The notes beneath the pieces were generated by a model. It saw nothing but the letters and a program-made list of their open reading frames with translations, had not been told where the DNA came from and made no database searches. 20,610 nucleotides of DNA from Clostridium sp. CAG:288 (GTDB lineage: Bacteria; Bacillota_I; Bacilli_A; RFN20; CAG-288), in assembly GCA_000437395.1 (NCBI GenBank), contig FR898167.1, forward strand, positions 1-20,610. The letters are read 5' to 3'. Each line of letters starts with the position of its first letter. Position 1 is the first letter of the stretch. Of this stretch, positions 14,916 through 20,610 are shown in pieces. Made by a program: the position numbers and the translations under genes.

Positions 14916-15407
14916 TTAGTAATAAAAACCTTCTTGTTTAAGCAATTGTACAAATTCATAAAATTGTTTTCCATCTGTATCAAAAGGAAAAATAAATGAG
15001 AATCCGATTTCATTTTCATTGGAAGCACGAATATTTTCTTTCAAATATTGGATTGTTTTTCCAGAATGATAAAAGTCAGCGAGGTAATCATCTACTCCAT
15101 ATGCTTCAAACTCGTATTGGATAAACTTTTCAAAATTATATGTTAACGATGTGTTTTGTTTAAGCTTTGTAGATATTGAAATTTTATCAAATGAAATCTC
15201 AATATCACAAATATCTTTTACACTAATTACTGGAATAGGATAGTATTCTAAAAACCAATTTCCAGTTTCATCTTTATCATAATGTCCGTTATACCAACCA
15301 AATTCTAGTTTAAAAGTTTTATAAAATAGAGCATTGATAAGTTCTTTCTGTTTTATTTCTAAACAGCAATAGGCAGAGTTTATTTTGCTTAGCATTTGTT
15401 TATCCAT
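14916..15407 (-). CDS. Uncharacterised cytoplasmic protein
   Basis: I place the start at ATG 15407 because GGAG lies nine bases upstream; the frame is open to 15464, with two earlier ATGs lacking a site. The 163-residue product has no signal or membrane segment. It is acidic with many aromatic residues: 'LEFGWYNGHYDKDETGNWFLEYYPIPVISVKDICDIEISFDKISIS' suggests an alpha-beta fold, and it ends in 'YEFVQLLKQEGFYY'. Size, composition and setting resemble small immunity-type proteins found singly in Firmicutes accessory regions, but I recognise no family. It is followed after about 90 bases by the lipoprotein gene on the same strand. Confidence 0.6.
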   Translation of the reverse strand: MDKQMLSKINSAYCCLEIKQKELINALFYKTFKLEFGWYNGHYDKDETGNWFLEYYPIPVISVKDICDIEISFDKISISTKLKQNTSLTYNFEKFIQYEFEAYGVDDYLADFYHSGKTIQYLKENIRASNENEIGFSFIFPFDTDGKQFYEFVQLLKQEGFYY

Positions 15408-15547
15408 CTGATTGATCTCCATGTGTTTGAACACAAAACTATTATTACATAAAAAAGAAATCAATTCTATAACATAGGAAAATGTTGCCTATTAAAATTA
15501 AATGAATTTATTAGATTTAACTTGGTAATAATTATTATGATACAAAA

Positions 15548-15595
15548 TGCATAACGCTTGTTTTTTTGCGTAACCATGCCTCTATTTTGCATAAC
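15548..15595. repeat. Three direct TGC(A/G)TAAC repeats at about two helical turns
   Basis: TGCATAAC at 15548-15555, TGCGTAAC at 15567-15574 and TGCATAAC at 15588-15595 have starts 19 and 21 bases apart, so they face the same side of the helix. They lie between the RNase III-like gene and the unknown gene ending at 14916, upstream of the latter. They could be a regulator binding array; no evidence links them to a known protein. Confidence 0.5.
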
Positions 15596-15614
15596 TCTAA
15601 GTGCACTCTTTTAT

Positions 15615-16430
15615 CTAATTACTATATTCATCTTCTAGATTAAAATAATCACGTAACACTAGACAAGCAGCATGCTTTTTAGCTAATTTTTTTGATATAG
15701 CATATGCTACTTTTTCTATTCTCCAACTTCTAACATAGCATGTGCATTTCCACATCTTTCTTCCATCTTCCATTTCATACATGTATTCAGGAATTGAACA
15801 CCTTCCATGCTCTGCCATTTCTTTTAATGTACTGACTGCGTTATCTTCTTGAAACTTTGCTGTTTTTTTTTCTTCAGTATCGACATCATCAAGAAACTCA
15901 TCAATATTAAGCATGACATCTACAGAATTTTGAAGTGCATCTGGATTCCAATCACAATCAATTGCAATTGCACCTAATATAGCCTCAAACAAATCAGCTT
16001 TTACTTTTTCTTGATTAACAACATTATTATCTAAGTCGCTATCACCTAGATATAAATATTTTGCGAAACCAAATTTATCAATTCTTTTTGCGAGTGTTTT
16101 ATTATTAACAATAGTCTTTCTTAATTCAGTAAAATCTCCTTCATTATGATGAGCAACAATGCAATATTCATCATTATCCTCTTCTTTGTCATAATAGTCA
16201 GATTGAGATTTCATAAATCCAAATTTATCAGCGATAATCTTTGTAACGTACATGTCAAGTACTTTATCGCCTATAAATTCAAGAACCTCATTATTTTCAC
16301 CACCGAATTGAGCTGAATATGAGCTTCTTATAAAAGCCTGAAGAAGTAAATCAATAGTATTGAAAGAATAATCGATTTTTCTTTGAACTTCTTCTAAATG
16401 TGAATCTTCATTTAAATTAATCATTTTCAT
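15615..16430 (-). CDS. Divergent ribonuclease III with dsRNA-binding domain
   Basis: This 271-residue protein has an RNase III catalytic domain at about residues 12-180 and a dsRNA-binding domain at about 197-264. The signature 'NNEVLEFIGDKVL' (47-58) supplies Glu48 and Asp55, and 'KADLFEAILGA' (144-154) supplies Asp146 and Glu149, so all four metal-binding catalytic residues are present. It should cleave double-stranded RNA. An acidic insertion (about 76-97, with SDYYDKEEDNDEY) and an extended linker with DDVDTEEKK are unlike housekeeping rnc, which usually lies next to smc/ftsY or acpP. Here it stands alone, so it is likely a second, accessory RNase III. AGGAGG lies eight bases before the ATG but can pair with the upstream leader. 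A run of nine A in the gene is intact. Confidence 0.86.
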   Translation of the reverse strand: MKMINLNEDSHLEEVQRKIDYSFNTIDLLLQAFIRSSYSAQFGGENNEVLEFIGDKVLDMYVTKIIADKFGFMKSQSDYYDKEEDNDEYCIVAHHNEGDFTELRKTIVNNKTLAKRIDKFGFAKYLYLGDSDLDNNVVNQEKVKADLFEAILGAIAIDCDWNPDALQNSVDVMLNIDEFLDDVDTEEKKTAKFQEDNAVSTLKEMAEHGRCSIPEYMYEMEDGRKMWKCTCYVRSWRIEKVAYAISKKLAKKHAACLVLRDYFNLEDEYSN

Positions 16431-16654
16431 TTGTTTTTCCTCCTATTTTGTCCGAGGAAACAAAAAAGACTTATGGCCGATAAGAATACAATCCACCCAT
16501 AGCGTAGATAGACTAATCCTATAGCTTTAAGTCTTAATTTAATCAAAATAATTTTTGTAAATCAACCCATCTAAAATATCCCACTTGCATAAGATATCTT
16601 AAATAAATTCCATTACTCAAGTACTTTGAGAAAACTAATCATTCCTTATCGGAC
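16431..16654 (-). ncRNA. Structured 5' leader of the RNase III gene, riboswitch-like or autoregulatory
   Basis: The transcript expected from the promoter at 16661-16689 starts at about 16654. CCGATAAGGAAT (16652-16641) pairs with ATTCTTATCGG (16487-16477) and closes a domain of about 176 bases containing smaller palindromes (CTCAA/TTGAG, TAAGATATCTTA, AGACT/AGTCT). The 3' strand of the closing helix overlaps a second hairpin, CTTAT/ATAAG (16484-16470), followed by six T (16467-16462), a weak terminator. Also, AAGACTTA (16535-16528) can pair with TAAGTCTT (16473-16466). Finally TTTGTTTCCTC (16464-16454) can pair with the AGGAGGAAAAACAAA that holds the ribosome binding site. Mutually exclusive pairings of this kind indicate control of the RNase III gene, possibly by its own cleavage. 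No known riboswitch class is recognised. Confidence 0.55.
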
Positions 16655-16660
16655 GCTTAA

Positions 16661-16689
16661 ATTATATAACATACTTTTAATTATGTCTA
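16661..16689 (-). promoter_or_regulatory. Promoter of the structured leader and RNase III gene
   Basis: TAGACA (16689-16684), 17 bases, then a perfect TATAAT (16666-16661) on the minus strand. Initiation falls at about 16654, right at the 5' edge of the long-range closing helix. Confidence 0.72.
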
Positions 16690-16697
16690 TACCATTC

Positions 16698-16725
16698 AAA
16701 AAACAGCTTTCGTTTTCTTGCTGTT
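16698..16725 (-). terminator. Possible terminator upstream of the RNase III unit
   Basis: AACAGC / GCTGTT (16725-16720 with 16707-16702, loop of 12) is followed by four more T on the minus strand. It would insulate the RNase III unit from read-through out of the tRNA. The opposite strand has a poorer T-tract. The stretch 16726-16850 upstream of it holds no gene that I can support. Confidence 0.4.
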
Positions 16726-16763
16726 ATCTTTTATTTTCTAGTTGATTATAAAAAGAAAATAAA

Positions 16764-16818
16764 GCCTAAAAAATAAAGCAAAAATATTTAAATATCAGAT
16801 TAAGTGCCTAAAAAATAA
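16764..16818. repeat. Two 13-bp direct repeats GCCTAAAAAATAA
   Basis: Identical copies at 16764-16776 and 16806-16818 lie 42 bases apart in the non-coding stretch between the RNase III leader and the tRNA terminator. The second is followed by a small AGGTA/ACCT hairpin. They may be remnants of a duplicated terminator-like sequence; no function is evident. Confidence 0.4.
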
Positions 16819-16850
16819 GGTACTACCTCAAATTATGATATTTTAAGCAC

Positions 16851-16889
16851 AAAAAAAGGTTCGATACGCATTTTCTTTGTATCAAACCT
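16851..16889 (-). terminator. Terminator of tRNA-Thr
   Basis: The 11-bp stem AGGTTTGATAC / GTATCGAACCT (16889-16879 with 16867-16857, loop of 11, one G-T pair) is followed by further T, giving seven T in total on the minus strand. It starts 13 bases after the tRNA 3' end. Confidence 0.9.
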
Positions 16890-16901
16890 ATGCTTTCTAT
16901 A

Positions 16902-16975
16902 TGGTGCCTCGTGCCAGAATCGAACTAGCGATTGATCCTTACCATGGATCCGTTATACCACTTAACTAACAAGGC
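16902..16975 (-). tRNA. tRNA-Thr (anticodon GGT)
   Basis: A full cloverleaf of 74 bases, including encoded CCA, reads on the minus strand. The acceptor stem is GCCTTGT with ACGAGGC, the D-arm GTTA/TAAC, the anticodon stem GATCC/GGATC with loop ATGGTAA (anticodon GGT), and the T-stem GCTAG/CTGGC with loop TTCGATT, discriminator A and CCA. The G1-C72 and C2-G71 pairs and G34, G35, U36 agree with threonine identity. It decodes ACC and ACU. It is transcribed alone from a near-perfect promoter. Confidence 0.95.
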
Positions 16976-16996
16976 AGTGATTTATATGCGTATTAA

Positions 16997-17025
16997 AATA
17001 TAATAGAATTTTATTATTGTGTCAA
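16997..17025 (-). promoter_or_regulatory. Promoter of tRNA-Thr
   Basis: A consensus TTGACA (17025-17020), 17 bases, then TATATT (17002-16997) on the minus strand, about 20 bases upstream of the tRNA 5' end at 16975. Confidence 0.8.
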
Positions 17026-17096
17026 TGATTTTCTATACATATCAATATAATTTAGTAGACAAACTTAAATAAAAATAATAGAATATTCGCCCATAA

Positions 17097-17125
17097 TTAA
17101 CTTTTTATTTTAAAAGTAATATTAT
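17097..17125 (+). promoter_or_regulatory. Promoter of the GGDEF gene
   Basis: TTAACT (17097-17102), 17 bases, TATTAT (17120-17125). The leader would be short and contain GGAGAG before ATG 17148. Confidence 0.5.
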
Positions 17126-17147
17126 ATTGGTAGTTTTGGAGAGCATT

Positions 17148-18317
17148 ATGAAGTTATTTAGAATACTGTTTCCTAAAGTTGATATATCACTTAACTCACT
17201 AAAAGATTATTTATTAAGTATAAACATTTTCTCAGGAATGCTGATTGGGTTTACTGTAAGTATTTTTGAGTTAATTCTAAATTTAATTTGAACATTTACT
17301 AGAATTGGTACACCGATAAAAAGTATTTATTATCACTATTTGGTTCTCTATATAGTGTTATTGATTTTTTCGATATTAGGATATTTATATTTAAGACTAA
17401 ATAAAAGCAATATAGAAAAGCATAAAACAGGAATTAAAATCTTACTATATTCTTATTGCACTTTTATAGTTTTGTGGGGTATAGCAATAAGTTCTTTGGA
17501 TTTATATAGGGGAAGACAATTTTCTAATATGACATTTTTAATTTGTTATATGGTAGTTATGTGTGGCATTGTAATGGATAGAAAATATAGTTATATTATG
17601 TCGTTATTAACCTTAGCTATAAGTATTCCGGTATTTTCTAGTTTAATTTATGGTAAGATTTATTTTAGTTTTGGCTTAGTTTTTAATCATTTAAATGCTG
17701 TTGTTGTTTGCTTAGTAATTTCGTATGTTAATTATAATCAACGTCAAAGATACTTTAAATTGTTAGTAGAAAAGAATTTAGAAAATAAAAAATTAGAAGA
17801 AGAAAATAACAATTTGGCTTATTTTGCTTTAAACGATGAATTAACTGGATTAAAGAATAGATTTGCTTTTGCGGAAGATAAAGAAAAATTTTATAAAGAA
17901 AATAAAAATTACAGTAAATATGTTTTGGTTTGCTTAATTGATATAGATGATTTTAAAAAGATAAACGATAAATATGGCCACTTGTTTGGTGATGAATGTT
18001 TAAAGGGAGTTGGTAAGCTTCTTAACTCATGGTCTAATTACTCGTACAGATATGGTGGTGAAGAATTTATTTGTGCTTTCAAATTAGATAGTATAGAAAA
18101 CATTGATAAAATACTTGCTGAACTAAATAGTGAAGTCTCGTGTATTAGAATAAAAGACGTTCCTAACTTTAGATTGACAGTTAGCATTGGTGCCTATGTT
18201 TTTAAGCCTAAAAACCACGAATCATATGATAATTGTTTTGAAATAATGGATGAAAATTTATATAAAGTTAAAAAAACAGGTAAAAACAATTATAAATATA
18301 CTATTGAAGACAAATAA
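17148..18317 (+). CDS. Membrane GGDEF diguanylate cyclase, interrupted by an in-frame TGA
   Basis: ATG 17148 follows GGAGAG and opens a frame of 47 codons (MKLFRILFPKVDISLNSLKD onward) that ends at TGA 17289-17291. The same frame continues without a further stop to 18317, giving about 389 residues if the TGA were a sense codon such as TGG. The N-terminal half has about six or seven membrane helices and a short coiled coil (ENKKLEEENNNL). The C-terminal GGDEF domain carries DELTGLKNR, IDIDDFKKINDKYGH and the active-site YGGEEF. It should make cyclic di-GMP from two GTP. No RxxD inhibitory site is obvious before GGEEF. Restart at TTG 17340, giving 325 residues, is possible but lacks a clear ribosome binding site. 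Confidence 0.8.
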
Positions 18318-18375
18318 TATTTTAGTAAATTTTACTAAAAGTAAATAAATAATTAAAGTTCTATTTATCTATCTA

Positions 18376-18403
18376 CATTCGTTGCAAGAACGAGTGTTTT
18401 TTT
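18376..18403 (+). terminator. Terminator of the GGDEF gene
   Basis: CATTCGTT / AACGAGTG (18376-18383 with 18389-18396, loop GCAAG, one T-G pair) is followed by seven T on the plus strand. Its sequence overlaps the -35 region of the next transcript. A second AT-rich inverted repeat (TTTTAGTAAA/TTTACTAAAA, 18321-18340) lies just after the stop. Confidence 0.85.
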
Positions 18404-18411
18404 GTTATTAT
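18382..18411 (+). promoter_or_regulatory. Promoter of the structured RNA before tkt
   Basis: TTGCAA (18382-18387), 18 bases, TATTAT (18406-18411). Initiation seven bases downstream falls at G18418, the first base of the closing helix of the RNA. Confidence 0.5.
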
Positions 18412-18417
18412 ATAAAT

Positions 18418-18572
18418 GTCCGAAAGACTGTGTGCGTTTCCTACAATTTATTTTCGGGGGCAATAGCCGTTTGTAGCGTTGAATGCCTAGTTTTACTAGG
18501 AATCCCAAGCATTTGGTGTCGAGCCTACCACCTTTATTTAAAGGGAATATGAATTGTCTTTTGGACCTTTTT
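18418..18572 (+). ncRNA. Compact structured RNA or leader upstream of transketolase
   Basis: GTCCGAAAGAC (18418-18428) pairs over 11 bp, with one G-U, to GTCTTTTGGAC (18556-18566). This closes a domain of about 150 bases and is followed directly by CCTTTTT. Inside are CTACAA/TTGTAG enclosing a GC-rich hairpin, AATGC/GCATT enclosing CCTAGT/ACTAGG, GGTG/CACC, and CCTTT/AAAGG. It is clearly more GC-rich than the surrounding intergenic DNA, which marks a constrained RNA. Because the closing helix plus U-tract is itself a terminator, this is either a free-standing small RNA or a leader controlling read-through into tkt. I looked for TPP, SAM, purine, 6S and SRP hallmarks and found none convincing; 6S RNA is the known RNA I would test first. 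Confidence 0.65.
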
Positions 18573-18603
18573 ATTAGTATTCATAATATAAATGGAGGAT
18601 ATA

Positions 18604-20568
18604 ATGAAATACGATTCTTTAGCAGTTGCTGCAATTAGATCTCTTTGTATTGATGGAATTAACAAGGCAAAGAGTGGCCATCCAGGTATGGCTTTAGGTA
18701 GTGCACCTATTCTTTATACACTTTACACAAGACACTTAGTAAGTGATCCTACTCATCCAAATTGGATTAATAGAGATAGATTTGTCTTAAGTGCTGGACA
18801 TGCTTCTATGCTTCAATATGTCTTATTACACTTATGTGGTTACGATGTTACTATGGACGATTTAAAGAACTTTAGACAATTAGGCTCTAAAACTCCAGGA
18901 CATCCAGAATATAGACATACTCCTGGTATAGATGCTACTAGTGGCCCATTAGGCCAAGGCATTGCCCAAGCTGCAGGTATGGCAATGGCTGAACAATCTT
19001 TAGCCCATATGTATAAAGACGGTGATAAGATTTTTAATCACTATACATATTGCTTATGTGGTGATGGTTGCTTAGAAGAAGGTATTTCTCAAGAAGCTAT
19101 TTCTTTTGCAGGCTTACAAAAGTTAAACAAACTTATTTTAATGTATGACTGTAACGATGTTACACTTGATGGACCACTTTCAAATTCATCAGTAGAAAAT
19201 ACAGTTGGTAGATTCCAATCTGCTGGATGGAACGTCATTAAAGTCGAAGATGGAAATAGTGTAGAAGATATAGATAAAGCAATTACAATTGCTAAGCAAT
19301 CACAAGAAAAGCCTACAATGATTATGGTTCATACAGTTATTGGATATGGTTCAGCTAAACAAGGAACACACAAGGTTCACGGCAGCCCATTAGGAATTGA
19401 AGACGGTGAACATGCTAAGAAAGTATACGGCTATAACTATGGACCATTCGAAGTCCCAGAAGAAGTCTATTATACTTTCAGAGAATCATTTGTAAAACGT
19501 GGACAAGAAGCTTATGCCAACTTTGCTAAAGTTTGGAAAGATTATAAAGATGAAAACTATGATGAAGCTTTAAAGATTGAATCTACAGTTGATAACGATG
19601 TTTCAACATTAGTTTACAAAGATATTCCTTCTTATTCAGAAGAGTTTGCTGATTCAACACGTAACTGTTCTGGAGCTTGTTTAAATATTCTTAATAAACA
19701 AGTATTTAACTTGATTGGTGGATCAGCTGATGTCGCTGGCTCTGTCATGACACATATTAAAGATGAAACAGACTTTACTGCCACTAATAGAAGTGGTCGT
19801 AATGTAAACTGGGGTATTAGAGAGTTTGCCATGGCTGCAATGCAAAATGGTATGTTACTTCACGGTGGATTAAGAACTTATGTCGGATGTTTCTTAGTCT
19901 TTGCTGATTACTTAAAACCTGCTGTTAGAATGGCAGCATTAAGCGGATTACCAGCTATTTATTTATTATCCCATGACTCTATTGCAGTTGGTGAAGATGG
20001 ACCAACCCATCAACCAATTGAGCAACTTGCTATGCTTAGATCTATTCCAAATGTCAACGTTATTAGACCATGTGATGCAAGAGAAACGGCCGCTGCTTGG
20101 AAAGTAGCATTGGAATCAACTAGAACTCCAACATGCTTGATTCTTAGTAGACAAAAGTTACCGATGATTTATTCAACATCCTATGCTGGTGTTGCTAAAG
20201 GCGGTTATGTCGTTTCACCAGAAAAGGAAAAGTTAGACTTTACAATTATTGCTACTGGTAGTGAAGTTTCACTAGCTGTTGAAGCACAAAAGAAGTTATT
20301 AGCTGATGGTATTGATACAAGAGTTGTATCTATGCCTTCAATGAACGCTTTTGCTCAACAAGATGAAGCCTATATAGAAAAGGTGTTAGGTGCACCATAC
20401 GAAAAGAGAATCGCTGTCGAAATGCTCAGTTCATTTGGATGGCATAAATTTGCTAAGAACGTTATGAGCATCGAAAGATTTGGCGCTTCTGGCCCAGCTG
20501 ATGATGTTATTCCAAGTTATGGCTTTACAGCTGATAACTTAGCTAGTATTGTTAAAAAGTGCTTATAA
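18604..20568 (+). CDS. tkt: Transketolase
   Basis: This thiamine-diphosphate enzyme of the non-oxidative pentose phosphate pathway moves two-carbon units between ketose and aldose phosphates. It starts at ATG 18604, five bases after GGAGG; the ATG at 18592 overlaps that site and is rejected. The 654-residue protein has all expected blocks: SGHPGMALG at about 24-32, VLSAGHASM, GPLGQGIAQAAGMAMAE, the ThDP motif beginning GDGCLEEG and including YDCN, the pyrimidine-domain 'NWGIREFAMAAMQNGM' with the catalytic Glu, then SHDSIAVGEDGPTHQPIEQ. The codon choice shows more C-ending codons than neighbouring genes, as for a highly expressed gene. Its stop abuts the right terminal repeat. Control probably comes through the structured RNA upstream. 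Confidence 0.97.
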   Translation: MKYDSLAVAAIRSLCIDGINKAKSGHPGMALGSAPILYTLYTRHLVSDPTHPNWINRDRFVLSAGHASMLQYVLLHLCGYDVTMDDLKNFRQLGSKTPGHPEYRHTPGIDATSGPLGQGIAQAAGMAMAEQSLAHMYKDGDKIFNHYTYCLCGDGCLEEGISQEAISFAGLQKLNKLILMYDCNDVTLDGPLSNSSVENTVGRFQSAGWNVIKVEDGNSVEDIDKAITIAKQSQEKPTMIMVHTVIGYGSAKQGTHKVHGSPLGIEDGEHAKKVYGYNYGPFEVPEEVYYTFRESFVKRGQEAYANFAKVWKDYKDENYDEALKIESTVDNDVSTLVYKDIPSYSEEFADSTRNCSGACLNILNKQVFNLIGGSADVAGSVMTHIKDETDFTATNRSGRNVNWGIREFAMAAMQNGMLLHGGLRTYVGCFLVFADYLKPAVRMAALSGLPAIYLLSHDSIAVGEDGPTHQPIEQLAMLRSIPNVNVIRPCDARETAAAWKVALESTRTPTCLILSRQKLPMIYSTSYAGVAKGGYVVSPEKEKLDFTIIATGSEVSLAVEAQKKLLADGIDTRVVSMPSMNAFAQQDEAYIEKVLGAPYEKRIAVEMLSSFGWHKFAKNVMSIERFGASGPADDVIPSYGFTADNLASIVKKCL

Positions 20569-20610
20569 TAAAAAGGCTCTGTTGAATCTTATGGGGTTTT
20601 ATGGGGTCGA
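20569..20610. repeat. Right copy of 42-bp terminal inverted repeat (probable IS end)
   Basis: Exact reverse complement of 1-42, starting on the base after the tkt stop. It reads TAAAAA, GGCTCTGTTGAATC, then two TTATGGGG units and TCGA. The six shared bases before GGCTCT could be part of the element or a common target preference for A/T runs. Confidence 0.8.

Noticed and set aside
14825..15028. N-terminal extension of the lipoprotein
   Set aside because: It overlaps the unknown gene at 14916-15407 in another frame and would bury the lipoprotein signal; ATG 14824 gives a proper lipobox.
16477..16652. MITE with CCGATAAG inverted ends
   Set aside because: The ends are short, one has an extra base, no target duplication is visible, and the start coincides with the predicted transcription start, so an RNA helix explains it better.
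16851..16889. tRNA remnant with a GGTTCGAT T-arm-like sequence
   Set aside because: It is the 3' strand of a perfect terminator stem; no cloverleaf can be formed.
17289..17291. TGA read as tryptophan (mycoplasma code)
   Set aside because: TGA serves as the stop of the ABC ATPase and of the first permease, in tight ATGA overlaps, and all Trp codons in housekeeping genes are TGG.
18418..18572. TPP riboswitch before transketolase
   Set aside because: The conserved CTGAGA and GGATAAT-type THI-box elements are absent.
1..20610. Composite transposon or CRISPR array
   Set aside because: No transposase, no cas genes and no spaced repeat array; most of the genes between the repeats are conserved chromosomal genes.

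Overview
The window is AT-rich DNA from a Gram-positive, endospore-forming member of the Bacilli. The evidence is the conserved ylbD-ylbE-ylbF-rsmD-coaD gene order, a YlbJ-like gene, small coat-type proteins (YjcZ-like and CotD-like), RNase J, strong AGGAGG ribosome binding sites and sigma-A style promoters. TGA is used as a normal stop (two ATGA gene overlaps) and Trp is TGG, so this is not a mycoplasma-code organism. A gut-type uncultured lineage near Erysipelotrichales is a reasonable guess, not a proof.

Layout. 1-42 and 20569-20610 are the same 42 bases in inverted orientation, so both ends run into one end of a repeated element; the window is probably a whole contig that broke there. 26-2959 (minus): maf, rnjA and def. 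3032-3205 (minus): a small YjcZ-like membrane protein. 3320-5294 (plus): the ylbD-ylbE-ylbF-rsmD-coaD operon, met convergently by an inverted ylbJ-like gene (5271-6131, minus). 6179-6487: CotD-like coat protein. 6505-7671 (minus): two extracytoplasmic thioredoxin-like proteins. 7899-8294: an HD-domain relative of (p)ppGpp hydrolases that has lost its HD pair.

8404-15407 is the accessory part. A secreted protein of unknown function is followed, with overlaps, by an ABC ATPase and two FtsX/MacB-type permeases, an arrangement like lactococcin-972-type bacteriocin or toxin export loci. Then on the minus strand come a membrane-fused alpha/beta hydrolase, a small membrane protein, a lipoprotein and an unknown protein. 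Three genes here are each broken by what looks like one missing base in a run of six A/T, and a fourth by an (AT)5 tract, so the region is decaying, phase-variable or mis-sequenced.

15615-16430 (minus) is a divergent RNase III with intact catalytic residues, preceded by a roughly 220-nt structured leader with its own promoter. Then come tRNA-Thr(GGT) on the minus strand, a GGDEF diguanylate cyclase interrupted by one in-frame TGA, and transketolase (18604-20568). Transketolase is preceded by a second compact structured RNA (18418-18572) whose closing helix is followed directly by a U-tract. The two structured RNAs and the secreted-protein/ABC locus are the most promising leads.
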